12,835 bases of DNA from the NCBI GenBank assembly GCA_003158115.1, contig PMGM01000070.1, forward strand, positions 19,885-32,719, read 5' to 3'. Made by a program: the position numbers and the translations under genes. This stretch comes from Methanobacterium sp. Lineage in GTDB: Archaea; Methanobacteriota; Methanobacteria; Methanobacteriales; Methanobacteriaceae. This document shows positions 1 through 7,537 of this stretch, in pieces; within the stretch, counting starts at the first letter, position 1, and the number at the start of each line of letters is the position of its first letter. A model generated the notes under the pieces. That model had not been told where the DNA came from. It saw nothing but the letters and a program-made list of their open reading frames with translations, and ran no database searches.

Positions 1-2
1 AC

Positions 3-77
3 CAAAATCAAACTTCAAACTCCGCTGTTTCTGTAAATGGGTTTTTAAATTGGGTTAAAACAAATACAGGAATCTAA
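3..77 (+). CDS. Possible 3' end of an upstream gene (partial)
   Basis: One forward frame is open from the left edge to a TAA at 75-77 and gives 24 residues ending NWVKTNTGI. Its Ser/Asn/Val-rich composition is plausible for a protein C-terminus. The other two forward frames stop at about 36 and 60. No function can be read from so little sequence, and chance openness over 75 bases is quite possible. If real, the gene ends about 43 bases before cofC. Confidence 0.3.
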   Translation, partial: QNQTSNSAVSVNGFLNWVKTNTGI

Positions 78-120
78 TAAAATTTGTTAAATAAATCTTC
101 AATTAATTAAAGGTTGAAAC

Positions 121-798
121 ATGAAGAAAACAATTGCAATCATCCCCGTGTCCAGATTTACACATGCAAAAACAAGGCTTTCACCTACTTTAACACCATT
201 AGAAAGGGAAAATCTATTAAAATCTATGTTAAAGGATGTTATTGGTGTTTTAAAACAGAAGGTTAGTGAAGTTGTAGTAATAAGTTCGGATGAAGAGGTT
301 CTTAGATACGTTGATGATATGGGTGTGGTTTCATTAAAAGAGGAGGGTAAAACCGACCTTAACGGTGCTTTAATGCAAGCCATCAAATGGTGCTCTAAAC
401 TGTCTAATCAGGTACTTATAGTACCTTCAGATGTTCCACTCATGAAAGTTGAACATGTTGATAAAATAATTAAAATGGGTGAAACAGCAGATATTGTTAT
501 ATCACCAGCAAAAGGTGGAGGTACCAATGCTCTTTTGTGCCCAGTTACGGATATGGAAATGAAATTTGGTGAATGCAGTTTCTTTGAACATATCAGAGTA
601 GCGACTTTGCAAAATTGGCAGTATGCTGTTTTTGACTCATTTTATATGTCATTAGATGTTAACACTGCAGAAGATTTAGGTGAAATAATGCTCCATGGAT
701 CAGATACCGCAACTAGAAGTTTTTTAAAATCCACAGGACTTGAAGTCTCTTCCAATCATGGTAAAGAACGGTTACGTATTAAAAGGAGTACATTATAA
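121..798 (+). CDS. cofC: 2-phospho-L-lactate guanylyltransferase (coenzyme F420 biosynthesis)
   Basis: CofC joins 2-phospho-L-lactate to GTP, giving lactyl-2-diphospho-5'-guanosine, which CofD transfers to the deazaflavin Fo to make F420-0, the hydride carrier of methanogens. It is a cytoplasmic nucleotidyltransferase-fold protein. The 225-residue length is normal for the family. Visible motifs are KTRLSP near residue 17 (nucleotide-binding loop), SDVPL at 103-107 (metal/GTP site), GGGTNALL at 132-139, FG-x2-SF-x-EH around 149-157 and DVNTAEDL at 179-186. The start ATG has an AAGGTTGA-like ribosome binding site 5 to 12 bases upstream. The gene overlaps the next start by one base (TAATG), so thiD is probably translated by coupling. 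The last 20 or so residues are basic and less conserved. The family call is from motifs and is firm. Confidence 0.93.
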   Translation: MKKTIAIIPVSRFTHAKTRLSPTLTPLERENLLKSMLKDVIGVLKQKVSEVVVISSDEEVLRYVDDMGVVSLKEEGKTDLNGALMQAIKWCSKLSNQVLIVPSDVPLMKVEHVDKIIKMGETADIVISPAKGGGTNALLCPVTDMEMKFGECSFFEHIRVATLQNWQYAVFDSFYMSLDVNTAEDLGEIMLHGSDTATRSFLKSTGLEVSSNHGKERLRIKRSTL

Positions 799-1550
799 TG
801 ATGGCAATGACCATCGGAGGCTATGATCCTTCAGGTGGTGCAGGAATTTTAAATGATATTAAAACATTCCATGCGTTAGGAGTATATGGTACAGCAGTTG
901 TAACTGTACTGACCGCTCAGAATTCCAGGAGAGTTGAAGATATTGAACCTGTTTCAACAGATTTTATTCAAAAACAAATAGAAACAGTCCTGGAAGATAT
1001 TCCTATCAAATTTGCTAAAACAGGAATGTTATACTCATCTGAAAATGTTAAGGTTGTATCAGAGAAGATTGTTGAGCATGATCTTAATCTTGTGGTTGAT
1101 CCAGTTATGGTGGCAGGATGTGGTTCAATTCTGTCGGTTGAGGGTTACACTGAATCGGTAAAAAAGTATCTGTTACCTAATGCCGTGCTTGCAACACCCA
1201 ACATTAATGAGGCTGAACAGCTTTCGGGTATTAAAATAGATTGTGTTGAAGATGCCATAGATGCAGCAATTGAAATTGGAAAAATTTGTGATGTTATTGT
1301 TACAGGCGGACACCTAAATGGTGAAAATGTACTGTTCAATGGTACAATAAAAATTATTAAGGGCGAACTTATTGAGAGTTTAAACACCCATGGAACAGGT
1401 TGTTCATATTCTGCAGCTATAACAGCCGGACTGGCACAGGGTATTAATTTATTACAATCTATTAAAATGGCAGGGGAATTTGTTAAAGAAAGTGTTATTA
1501 ATGGGGAATGGGGCACACTAAATCAGTTCCATAACTTCATATCCAAATGA
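798..1550 (+). CDS. thiD: Hydroxymethylpyrimidine/phosphomethylpyrimidine kinase
   Basis: ThiD phosphorylates hydroxymethylpyrimidine twice to HMP diphosphate, the pyrimidine half of thiamine. It is a ribokinase-fold cytoplasmic enzyme. Seen here: GGYDPSGGAGI at residues 7-17 (substrate loop), the TAQN element at 39-42, DPVMV at 101-105, LATPNINEAE at 131-140, VTGGH at 168-172 and the anion-hole motif THGTGC at 197-202 with the catalytic Cys202. The length of 250 matches the stand-alone kinase. Many archaeal ThiD proteins carry a C-terminal ThiN domain (thiamine phosphate synthase), which is absent here, so ThiN or ThiE should be encoded elsewhere. The AAAGGAG at 782-788 serves the ATG at 798, 801 or 807; the ATG overlapping the cofC stop is chosen. 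The operon with cofC mixes two cofactor pathways. Confidence 0.92.
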   Translation: MMAMTIGGYDPSGGAGILNDIKTFHALGVYGTAVVTVLTAQNSRRVEDIEPVSTDFIQKQIETVLEDIPIKFAKTGMLYSSENVKVVSEKIVEHDLNLVVDPVMVAGCGSILSVEGYTESVKKYLLPNAVLATPNINEAEQLSGIKIDCVEDAIDAAIEIGKICDVIVTGGHLNGENVLFNGTIKIIKGELIESLNTHGTGCSYSAAITAGLAQGINLLQSIKMAGEFVKESVINGEWGTLNQFHNFISK

Positions 1551-1604
1551 TAAAGATTATAATTGAATAAACGATCATTTATTAACTAAAGTTAGGGTGG
1601 TAAA

Positions 1605-2429
1605 GTGGTTTCTAACGAAGAGATTAAACGAATGCTTGATGCTAAGAGAAGGGGGATTAACATTGAAGATAATCAGAATAAACCTGAACATTATATTATC
1701 TGCCCCCAATGTAAAACTAAAAATCCAGGAAAAGCTATCTTCTGTGTTAACTGTGGAAGTAAGCTAGATAAAAATTTAAATATTAAATGTCCATCATGTG
1801 GTGCTGAAAACACTACTAATGCAAAGTTCTGTGTTGGATGTGGAAAAAAACTGGATCAACCCATAGAATTTGAACCAATAAAGGTCAAACCCAAACTCCA
1901 ACCAACCGAGTATAAAGGAAACGATGCTAAATTTTCAGAATCTAAAAATGAAACAGAATCCATTGACAAAACCCCAGAAACCAAAAATGAGGCAAATACA
2001 AAACCCATTATACCATTAAATGTTCTTGAACAGGATTTAATATCTAAAAATGATTCAAAAAAAGTCTGTCCAGCATGTAACGGTAAAAATCTTAAAACTG
2101 CCAAGTTCTGTGTTGTTTGTGGTAAAAACTTTGATAAAGAAAACACACCATCGGATCTTCCAAAAGAAACAGAAGAAAAGACAAAATCCCAGGCGATTAC
2201 ACCCGAAATTAAAGTTCCTAAAGGCCTATTGAATACTAATAAAAAATATGAAACTAAAGGAAAATCAAACAAGGAAAGTGGATTAATATCCAGTGAAGCT
2301 CCTGAAACCGGAACTACGTATAACGATCCTGTTGAGAAAATAAAAAAAAGCAAAGAACTTTTGGATATGGGTGCTATAACTTCTGAAGAATTTGAACATA
2401 TAAAAAAGAAGTATTTAGAACAGATATAA
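1605..2429 (+). CDS. Triple zinc-ribbon protein with C-terminal SHOCT domain
   Basis: A 274-residue soluble protein with no signal peptide or membrane segment. Three CxxC...CxxC zinc ribbons are visible: Cys33/36/47/50, Cys62/65/76/79 and Cys155/158/169/172. The ribbon pair resembles the DZR (double zinc ribbon) type, and each carries FC-V-x-CG at its second knuckle. Lys/Glu/Asn/Thr-rich, probably disordered linkers separate them (about 85-150 and 175-240). The last 34 residues have the SHOCT (short C-terminal) pattern, with LLDMGAITSEEFE followed by a Lys-rich helix. The function is unknown; zinc ribbons plus SHOCT suggest oligomerisation or scaffolding, which is inference. The start is GTG at 1605, decided by the GGGTGG at 1595-1600 four bases upstream. 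It lies 54 bases after thiD, possibly with its own promoter, and converges with the ACT gene 25 bases downstream. Confidence 0.85.
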   Translation: MVSNEEIKRMLDAKRRGINIEDNQNKPEHYIICPQCKTKNPGKAIFCVNCGSKLDKNLNIKCPSCGAENTTNAKFCVGCGKKLDQPIEFEPIKVKPKLQPTEYKGNDAKFSESKNETESIDKTPETKNEANTKPIIPLNVLEQDLISKNDSKKVCPACNGKNLKTAKFCVVCGKNFDKENTPSDLPKETEEKTKSQAITPEIKVPKGLLNTNKKYETKGKSNKESGLISSEAPETGTTYNDPVEKIKKSKELLDMGAITSEEFEHIKKKYLEQI

Positions 2430-2454
2430 AAAGAAAAATATTTTATAAAATGGA

Positions 2455-2886
2455 TTATAAACTGTATACCTCTTCAGATTTAAGTACAGTTACTCCACCC
2501 TTTTCCAATGCATTTATACCCGCATCAATATCTTCTGTACGTATCACAACAATTGCATTTTTACCCTTTTTTTCAACAAATGCGTACAGATATTCAACAT
2601 TAATATCTAATTTATTTAATGCTTCAAGTACACTATCTAATCCACCAGGTTCATCTGGAATACTGACAGCTATAACATCATTGACCTTAACAACGAAGTT
2701 TGATTCTTCGAGTATATTTTTAGCTCTTTCTGGTTCAGGCACAATTATTCTTAAAATACCAAATTCAGATGTATCGGCAATTGAAAGGGCTCTAATATTA
2801 ATTTTCGCAAATGAAAGTATATTTAAAGCCTTCCATAATCGTCCTTTTCTATTTTCTAGAAACACAGATATTTGTTTTAACTTCAT
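2455..2886 (-). CDS. Tandem ACT-domain protein
   Basis: A 143-residue protein made of two ACT domains, small ligand-binding folds that usually sense amino acids. The first spans about residues 4-63 ([14 protein letters not shown], then the strand RIIVPEPE), and the second about 71-140 ([14 protein letters not shown], then [12 protein letters not shown]). No catalytic domain is attached. The frame stays open to an ATG at 2916, but the ATG at 2886 is preferred: GAGGGA lies four bases upstream (2891-2896) and the protein then starts exactly at the first ACT strand. It follows the arylacetate-CoA ligase gene by 67 bases on the same strand, so the two are probably co-transcribed. Such ligase/ACT pairs recur in archaea and anaerobic bacteria. 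Its likely role is as an aromatic amino acid sensor or partner of the ligase, by inference. Confidence 0.88.
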   Translation of the reverse strand: MKLKQISVFLENRKGRLWKALNILSFAKINIRALSIADTSEFGILRIIVPEPERAKNILEESNFVVKVNDVIAVSIPDEPGGLDSVLEALNKLDINVEYLYAFVEKKGKNAIVVIRTEDIDAGINALEKGGVTVLKSEEVYSL

Positions 2887-2953
2887 TTTATCCCTCAAAA
2901 TTTTTAGAAAAACCATGAATTTAAAAATTCTAACTTTATGGTTAAATCATTAT

Positions 2954-4252
2954 TCAGATATTTCGTTTATCAATAACCCTAACCGCCTTACCTTCACTTC
3001 TTGGGAGACTTTTAGGTTCTACAAGCGATATGTTAACACGTAATCCAATTTCATTGTGAATCTTACTTTCGATATTCTTTTTTATCTCTTCCACGTGTTT
3101 AACTTCGTCTGAAAAGAGTGCGGGTGATGTTTCAACCATCACTTCTATTTCATCCATGTGATGTGGTCTTGTAACAATGATCTGGTACTGTGGTTCTAAT
3201 CCTTCTATTTTAAGAAGTGCCTTCTCAATTTGGGATGGGAAGACAATAACTCCCCTTACTTTAAGCATATCATCGCTTCGACCAGTTATACGATCCATTT
3301 TAACCTGTGTCCTACCACATTCACATATACCCCTATTTAATGCGGTTATATCCCTTGTACGGAATCTGATAACGGGCATTCCATCTCTTGTAAGTGTTGT
3401 TAATACCAGTTCACCGTTTTCACCATCTGGCAGCTGTTTTAGTGTCTGTGGATCTATTATTTCGGGATAGAAATGGTCTTCGAATATGTGAAGTCCTTTT
3501 TTAACTGGACATTCCATTGCGACACCGGGGCCCATAATTTCAGTTAAACCATAAATATTTTGGGCAGAGATATTGAGTCTTTTTTCAAGTTTTTCCCTCA
3601 TTTCTTCGGTCCACATTTCAGCTCCAAAACATCCGGCCTTGAGTTTGAGTTTTGATGTGTCTATACCCTCATTTTCAGCTACCTCTGCCAGGTACAATCC
3701 ATAGGAAGGTGTACATGTCAGTACAGTTGTTTCAAAGTCTTGCATAATTTCAAGCTGTCTCATGGTGTTTCCTGCAGAGATTGGTATAACTGTTGCTCCT
3801 ATTTTTTGACCACCATAATGAACTCCCATTCCCCCTGTAAAAAGACCATAACCATAACTGTTTTGTATTTTATCTTCTTTACGAACACCAGTCATTGTCA
3901 GGGCTCTTGCCATTACTTCACCCCATATATCCAGATCTTCTACTGTGTAACCTGAAACTGTTGGTTTTCCAGTTGTACCGGACGTTGTATGGACTTCAAC
4001 TATTTCATCAGTTGGAACTGCAAACATACCAAAGGGATATGCATCTCTTAGATCTGTTTTACTTGTAAATGGAAGTTTTTCAATATCTTCTAGTGTCTCA
4101 ATGTCTTCAGGTTCAATTTTCAAATCGTTAAAACGTTTATTGTAATATGGAACTAGCTCATAGGCCCGTTTTACAACAGACTGTAATCGTTGAAGCTGCA
4201 GTTCTTTTGTTTCTTCTGCAGACATACATTCTGCCTCTTTATTCCAGATCAT
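2954..4252 (-). CDS. paaK: Phenylacetate-CoA ligase family protein (arylacetate-CoA ligase)
   Basis: An ANL-superfamily adenylate-forming ligase that activates an arylacetate with ATP and CoA. In methanogens such ligases are thought to work with indolepyruvate:ferredoxin oxidoreductase, run reductively to make aromatic amino acids from arylacetates; no ior genes are in this window. The start at 4252 gives 432 residues, the usual PaaK length, begins with MIWNKE typical of the family, and has a strong GGGAGGAT 5 bases upstream. The ATG at 4297 lacks such a site. Motifs: [10 protein letters not shown] at 89-98 (phosphate loop), [10 protein letters not shown] at 234-243, FRTRD ending at Asp301, [11 protein letters not shown] at 324-334 (hinge) and the catalytic lysine Lys422 in SEGKAVRV. 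Substrate specificity cannot be read from the sequence. It is followed by the ACT gene. Confidence 0.92.
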   Translation of the reverse strand: MIWNKEAECMSAEETKELQLQRLQSVVKRAYELVPYYNKRFNDLKIEPEDIETLEDIEKLPFTSKTDLRDAYPFGMFAVPTDEIVEVHTTSGTTGKPTVSGYTVEDLDIWGEVMARALTMTGVRKEDKIQNSYGYGLFTGGMGVHYGGQKIGATVIPISAGNTMRQLEIMQDFETTVLTCTPSYGLYLAEVAENEGIDTSKLKLKAGCFGAEMWTEEMREKLEKRLNISAQNIYGLTEIMGPGVAMECPVKKGLHIFEDHFYPEIIDPQTLKQLPDGENGELVLTTLTRDGMPVIRFRTRDITALNRGICECGRTQVKMDRITGRSDDMLKVRGVIVFPSQIEKALLKIEGLEPQYQIIVTRPHHMDEIEVMVETSPALFSDEVKHVEEIKKNIESKIHNEIGLRVNISLVEPKSLPRSEGKAVRVIDKRNI

Positions 4253-4565
4253 TGTATCCTCCCTTACTAAAATCATAAACTTAAAAGAATGAATCAAATT
4301 TTAATTTAATAATAAATCTAGTTAAAGATTACTATAGCATCCAAGGCTTAATAAAAAAACCATATTTGAACCAATAAATAGTGTATATCAAATGCGTTTA
4401 AATGATAAATTTAATTTTATTTCGAAAGATTGAAATCGGGGTTTATAATAAACATGATAATCCACCATAAAGATAATAAATCAAATCTTTTAGGATTAAA
4501 TTAAATAAAAAAAAATAAATTTTTTTATTTGGAGTATTTAAACCATTTTTAGACCATCTTTTTTT
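4253..4565. other. Intergenic region upstream of the ligase gene
   Basis: About 310 bases, very A+T rich, between the start of the minus-strand ligase gene and the end of the small membrane ORF. It should hold the ligase promoter on the minus strand, but several TATA-like stretches compete and none can be singled out. The one clear structure is the A/T hairpin at 4503-4530. No further ORF of note was seen in it. Confidence 0.6.
4502..4530 (-). terminator. A/T hairpin and T-run, likely terminator of the small membrane ORF
   Basis: A perfect 11-base inverted repeat (AAATAAAAAAA at 4503-4513 and its complement at 4520-4530) flanks a 6-base loop. On the minus strand it lies about 36 bases past the stop of the 55-residue ORF and carries a run of nine T. 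Bases 4502-4521 recur exactly at 7497-7516, just past the ferritin stop. T-rich 3' ends are the usual archaeal termination signal. The weak A/T stem adds little. Confidence 0.45.
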
Positions 4566-4733
4566 TTATAAATTAATTAAAAACAGATAATAGAAGGTTA
4601 TAGCTAATAAAACAATTAAAAAATTTGCTATCAAACGTTTCCAAAATTCATATCTAAAATATTTAAAATCTATAAAGACCATGATAAATATGAATAAAAT
4701 TACATAGAGTATATTAACAATTAGGTTCGCCAT
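4566..4733 (-). CDS. Small two-helix membrane protein (hypothetical)
   Basis: A 55-residue frame with ATG at 4733 and TAA at 4566-4568. An in-frame TAA directly precedes the ATG, so there is no alternative upstream start. The protein has two strongly hydrophobic segments, about residues 3-21 (LIVNILYVILFIFIMVF) and 35-53 (IANFLIVLLAITFYYLF), joined by a short charged, aromatic loop (DFKYFRYEFWKR). That is the layout of a small hairpin-type membrane protein. The ribosome binding site is weak (GATGGTTAA just upstream). It lies 108 bases downstream of the broken receiver gene on the same strand and has a T-run terminator behind it. No family is recognised. A/T-rich DNA tends to encode hydrophobic residues by chance, so reality is not certain, but the helix-loop-helix order and terminator favour a gene. 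Confidence 0.5.
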   Translation of the reverse strand: MANLIVNILYVILFIFIMVFIDFKYFRYEFWKRLIANFLIVLLAITFYYLFLINL

Positions 4734-4841
4734 TTAACCATCAATTGATGTTATTAAGCTTTTTATTATTTAATCTTTATTTTTATAACATAATCCGTCA
4801 TTCTTGATGATGCCTAGTAATTTGAAACATTTTGTATTATA

Positions 4842-5410
4842 TTATTTAGTGGTTGTATAAGTAAACCAGAATTCTTTTATTGAATTAACAACATTTTTAT
4901 ATTCTTTGGAATTATTTGGTTTTGTTATGAATAGATCAGGATGATATTTCTCAAGATGTTTCACTTTTTCAAAATCATCATTTAAAATAATTACAGGTAC
5001 ATCTTTTATTATACTCTTTTTTTCCATAATATCTGCTAAAATTTCCAATCCACCCTTTTCTTCTAAAGTAGGAAAATCAAATATTATAATATTTGCTATA
5101 GGAAATTCACTAAATACACCTTGTTGGAATATCATTTTTCTGGCTTCTTCCACAGCTCCTGTAAAGCGTATACTACTAACAAGGTTTGATTTTCCAAATG
5201 TTGTAATAATTCTCTCATAAATTTAGGATCATTTCCAACTAGCAGAATTTCAACTGGTTCATTTATCTTTTTTGCAAATTCATTTAAAATTTTATTAAAA
5301 TCGTGTTCCATAGAGGTTTTCAATGCATATACTAGTTTTTCTGCATCTTCTCCATTTAATACATTATTCAATATTGTTTCAACTGTATCCCATTCATTTG
5401 TACCGTTCAT
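4842..5410 (-). pseudogene. Response-regulator receiver-like gene disrupted by a -1 frameshift
   Basis: Two overlapping frames make up one receiver-like protein. The 5' frame (5410 to 5132) has a novel helical leader of about 52 residues, then EILLVGNDPKFMRELLQHLE, the first strand and helix of a CheY-like fold. The 3' frame (from about 5193 to 4842) continues it: NLVSSIRFTGAVEEARKM, then IIIFDFPTLEE with the phospho-acceptor-position Asp, VPVIILNDD, the conserved Lys in FITKP, and a last helix ending EFWFT as in Rcp1-like receivers. Adding one A to the AAAA run (5190-5193 on the plus strand) restores a single 189-residue frame. The acidic pair after LLV (normally E-D) is G-N and the Thr/Ser position is Asn, so phosphorylation was probably already lost. 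The start at 5410 is set by GGTGGAG just upstream. Sequencing error or frameshifting are alternatives. Confidence 0.7.
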
Positions 5411-5751
5411 AAATACTCCACCTACCTTAAAGGATCTCACATTTGTGTCGTCCATTTAAAATATATTTTAAATATTAAAAAATTACTCTCAACCTGTTAC
5501 ACCTTATAACAATCTATGTTGATATTTATAATTAAAAATTTCTATTTTGAATAATACCTATTAATAAACTAGCAGATCAGGTCTTTAGGCTCATAAGATT
5601 TGGAATGTATCTATAATATTGTTGGCATGGAACAAGTTAGTTAATTTCTTATGAATAAAAATACATATATAAATCTAGGATTTGATTAGCTCCGATTTTT
5701 CAATAATATAAATTAGTATTGTAGTGAAGTTTTTCATGGAGGTATTTGTTT
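5411..5751. other. Divergent intergenic region between receiver-like gene and rubredoxin 1
   Basis: About 340 bases separating the minus-strand receiver remnant from the plus-strand rubredoxin. It must hold both promoters. The rubredoxin TATA box (5664-5673) is clear; the other is not distinct. A small inverted repeat CAATA (5701-5705)/TATTG (5717-5721) lies in the predicted rubredoxin leader. No ORF with coding character is seen. Confidence 0.6.
5657..5673 (+). promoter_or_regulatory. Archaeal promoter (BRE/TATA) of rubredoxin 1
   Basis: AAAAATACATATATAAA has an A-rich BRE-like stretch followed by CATATATAAA at 5664-5673. Transcription would start about 25 bases downstream, near 5694, giving a leader of roughly 55-60 bases to the ATG at 5752. 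It is a sequence match only; A/T-rich background makes false TATA boxes common, but this one also has the purine-rich BRE. Confidence 0.45.
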
Positions 5752-5919
5752 ATGGATAAATACAGATGTGGAATATGTGGATATATGTACGATCCTGAAA
5801 GGGGCGAACCAAGAAATAATACAGCTCCAGGGACTGATTTTGAAAATCTACCTGAAAAATGGTTCTGTCCATCATGTGGTGCTGCTAAAAGACGTTTTAG
5901 AGTTACAAAAAGACCCTAA
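5752..5919 (+). CDS. Rubredoxin 1 (basic)
   Basis: A 55-residue rubredoxin, a one-iron Fe(Cys)4 electron carrier of the cytoplasm. The iron ligands are Cys6/Cys9 ([10 protein letters not shown]) and Cys39/Cys42 (FCPSCGAA), with the normal spacing, and the conserved Trp37 precedes the second pair. The ATG at 5752 has a GGAGGT at 5738-5743, eight bases upstream. Unlike most rubredoxins, which are acidic, it is net positive (about +4 counting Lys/Arg against Asp/Glu), mainly from the tail [10 protein letters not shown], so it probably docks on a different partner. It is the only plus-strand gene of the oxidative-stress cluster and converges with sod 66 bases downstream. Likely partners in anaerobes are peroxide or oxygen reductases; none can be named from the window. 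Confidence 0.93.
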   Translation: MDKYRCGICGYMYDPERGEPRNNTAPGTDFENLPEKWFCPSCGAAKRRFRVTKRP

Positions 5920-5929
5920 TATGGTATAT

Positions 5930-5973
5930 TTCTAATTAAGTTAATTTTATTTTATATTTAAAAAAAATTAGAA
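5930..5973. terminator. Bidirectional terminator between rubredoxin 1 and sod
   Basis: A perfect 8-base inverted repeat (TTCTAATT at 5930-5937, AATTAGAA at 5966-5973) encloses a T-rich stretch on the plus strand and, read on the minus strand, a T7 run followed by A/T. It lies just past the rubredoxin stop (5919) and just before the sod stop on the other strand (5986), so it can serve both convergent genes. Confidence 0.45.
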
Positions 5974-5985
5974 GATGAAAAAGGA

Positions 5986-6600
5986 TTACAGCGGAGATTT
6001 CAACCATATCTCTGTTTTATGGTTTACTTCATCCCAATTTACTAGTTTCCAGAATGCTTCGATATAATCTGGTCGTTTATTCTTGTAATCGAGATAGTAT
6101 GCATGCTCCCACATATCTAATACCATCATTATTCTGAATCCAGGTATCACGTTTACATTATGCTTTTCTATTTGCATAATGAATATTCTATCTGTTTTTC
6201 TACATAATGTTAGTACTGCCCAACCAGATCCTTCTACTCCTGCAGCTGCTTGTGTAAATTCTTTTTTAAATCTTTCAAAAGAACCGAAATCCTTTTTTAT
6301 ATATTCTGCTATTGTTCCTGTGGGCTCTCCTCCACATGTGTCTGCAGGTCCCATATTAGTCCAGAAATAATTATGGAGCACAAATCCACCTACATGAAAT
6401 GTTAATTCCTTTGAAACAGCCTTAACATCAAAGTCTTCACCATTCCTTGCATCAAATTTTTTTAATAATGCGTTTGCACCATCAACATATGTTTGATGGT
6501 GTTTGTCATGATGTAATTTCAGTTGTTCCTCAGATATGTATGGCTCAAGATCCTTATATCCATAAGGAAGATCTGGTAGTTTATAATATTTTTTATCCAT
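5986..6600 (-). CDS. sod: Superoxide dismutase, Fe/Mn family (probably iron)
   Basis: Converts two superoxide radicals to oxygen and hydrogen peroxide in the cytoplasm. The 204-residue length is normal. The four metal ligands are present: His30 (HHDKHHQTY), His76 ([10 protein letters not shown]), Asp162 and His166 (LDMWEHAYY), with Tyr38 as the active-site gate. Gly72 sits four residues before His76, where classical FeSODs have Gln, and His147 (EKHN) lies where Mn enzymes have the second-shell Gln. A His there is seen in archaeal and mycobacterial enzymes, which favours iron or either metal, by inference. The ATG at 6600 has GGGAGGA nine bases upstream. It follows the peroxiredoxin gene by 55 bases, so product peroxide is removed by its operon partner. 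Confidence 0.95.
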   Translation of the reverse strand: MDKKYYKLPDLPYGYKDLEPYISEEQLKLHHDKHHQTYVDGANALLKKFDARNGEDFDVKAVSKELTFHVGGFVLHNYFWTNMGPADTCGGEPTGTIAEYIKKDFGSFERFKKEFTQAAAGVEGSGWAVLTLCRKTDRIFIMQIEKHNVNVIPGFRIMMVLDMWEHAYYLDYKNKRPDYIEAFWKLVNWDEVNHKTEIWLKSPL

Positions 6601-6655
6601 TTACTTTTTCCTCCCTAAATCTGAATTTATATATGATCCTGTTTGAATCCTAAAA

Positions 6656-7342
6656 TTACCATTTATAGTAGTTTCTGTAGCAAAGCCACCAGTCAAAACA
6701 TTTATATTTATCTTTACGTTTTTTTATACTTTCTACATCTGCTGGAGGTGGAATTATAAGTCCTTTGCCTATAAGTTCATTTTCAGGCCAATTTGCTGGT
6801 ATTGCAACTTGTTTTTCTTCTATCTGGTTGAATCCTTCTACCATTCTTAGGATTTCTTCCATGTTACGTCCAAGTTCTTGTGGGTAATATAATATGGCCC
6901 TTATAATTCCTTTTGGATCGATTATAAATACTGCTCTTACTGTATTGGTAGCTTTTGCCGGGTGAATCAGACCTAAAGTATTTGCCACATCACCAGTGTC
7001 TGCTATTACTGGGAATTCTATATCAACACATAGATTCTCTTTTATCCATTCAATCCATTTAAGATGTGAGAAAACTTGGTCAACACTTAAACCTATTAAT
7101 TCACAGTTTAGATCCTTAAATCTCTGGTATCTGTTCTGAAAAGCAACAAATTCTGTTGTACATACTGGTGTAAAGTCAGCCGGATGGCTGAAAAGAACAA
7201 ACCATTTACCTTTAAATGCTTTTGGAAGTTTCATCATTCCTTGTGTGGTTTGAACCTTCATCTTTGGGAATTCATCCCCAATTAAAGGCATTCCTCTTCC
7301 TTCTTTTTTCATCTTTTTAACGATGTAAACCTTTTCGCCCAT
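6656..7342 (-). CDS. Peroxiredoxin (archaeal 1-Cys/Prx6-like subfamily)
   Basis: Reduces hydrogen peroxide and alkyl hydroperoxides in the cytoplasm. The peroxidatic Cys61 is in the PADFTPVC motif (Pro54, Thr58, Cys61), and Arg136 in [12 protein letters not shown] completes the active site. Two C-terminal cysteines, Cys215 and Cys221 in [10 protein letters not shown], match the resolving and accessory cysteines of archaeal Prx such as the Aeropyrum enzyme, so it probably uses a 2-Cys mechanism in a decameric ring. The length is 228 residues because the start at 7342 adds 17 residues before the usual MPLIGDEFP. That start is chosen for its strong GGAGGGT seven bases upstream; the internal ATG has only a crowded GAAGAGGA. 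It precedes sod by 55 bases in an apparent operon. The reductant is not evident. Confidence 0.93.
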   Translation of the reverse strand: MGEKVYIVKKMKKEGRGMPLIGDEFPKMKVQTTQGMMKLPKAFKGKWFVLFSHPADFTPVCTTEFVAFQNRYQRFKDLNCELIGLSVDQVFSHLKWIEWIKENLCVDIEFPVIADTGDVANTLGLIHPAKATNTVRAVFIIDPKGIIRAILYYPQELGRNMEEILRMVEGFNQIEEKQVAIPANWPENELIGKGLIIPPPADVESIKKRKDKYKCFDWWLCYRNYYKW

Positions 7343-7461
7343 AAAGTACCCTCCATTTTTGGAAACTATACTACAACACTTTTTTTAAATATAATTAATT
7401 TATATTTATGTAGTTATTTTTATTTAAAAATTTCGAAAAAATGATAGTTAGGGTTACAAAT

Positions 7462-7487
7462 CTGTTAAAAGACAGTTCGAATCTGTT
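7462..7487. promoter_or_regulatory. Overlapping inverted repeats upstream of the peroxiredoxin gene
   Basis: CTGTT (7462-7466), GACAG (7471-7475) and CTGTT (7483-7487) form two mutually exclusive hairpins, with loops AAAA and TTCGAAT. The right half is a near-palindrome around TTCGAA. It lies about 130 bases upstream of the peroxiredoxin start and past the ferritin terminator, so it could be an operator or leader structure. The right hairpin also mimics a tRNA T-arm (see findings). Function is inferred only. Confidence 0.25.
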
Positions 7488-7496
7488 TTAATTAAA

Positions 7497-7516
7497 TAAA
7501 TAAAAAAAAATAAATT
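7497..7516 (-). terminator. T-rich terminator of the ferritin gene
   Basis: On the minus strand, about 21 bases past the ferritin stop, lies a run of nine T inside a T-rich stretch. The 20 bases are identical to 4502-4521 behind the small membrane ORF. T-runs at 3' ends are the main archaeal termination signal. Confidence 0.5.
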
Positions 7517-7537
7517 AATTAAAGAATAATTTGAAAT

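Noticed and set aside
2887..2916. Ten-residue N-terminal extension of the ACT protein
   Set aside because: It has no ribosome binding site, whereas the ATG at 2886 has GAGGGA at the right distance and starts at the domain boundary.
2450..3043. A 197-codon plus-strand open frame
   Set aside because: It is antisense to the ACT gene and the end of the ligase gene, has Ser/Phe/Ile-rich composition typical of shadow frames, and lacks any domain. The minus-strand genes explain this DNA.
4253..4297. Fifteen-residue extension of the ligase
   Set aside because: It would place the strong GGGAGGAT inside the coding region; the family start MIWNKE is at 4252.
5132..5153. Two separate small genes overlapping by 22 bases
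   Set aside because: Together they make one receiver fold across the junction, with neither half folding alone, so a single frameshifted gene explains them better.
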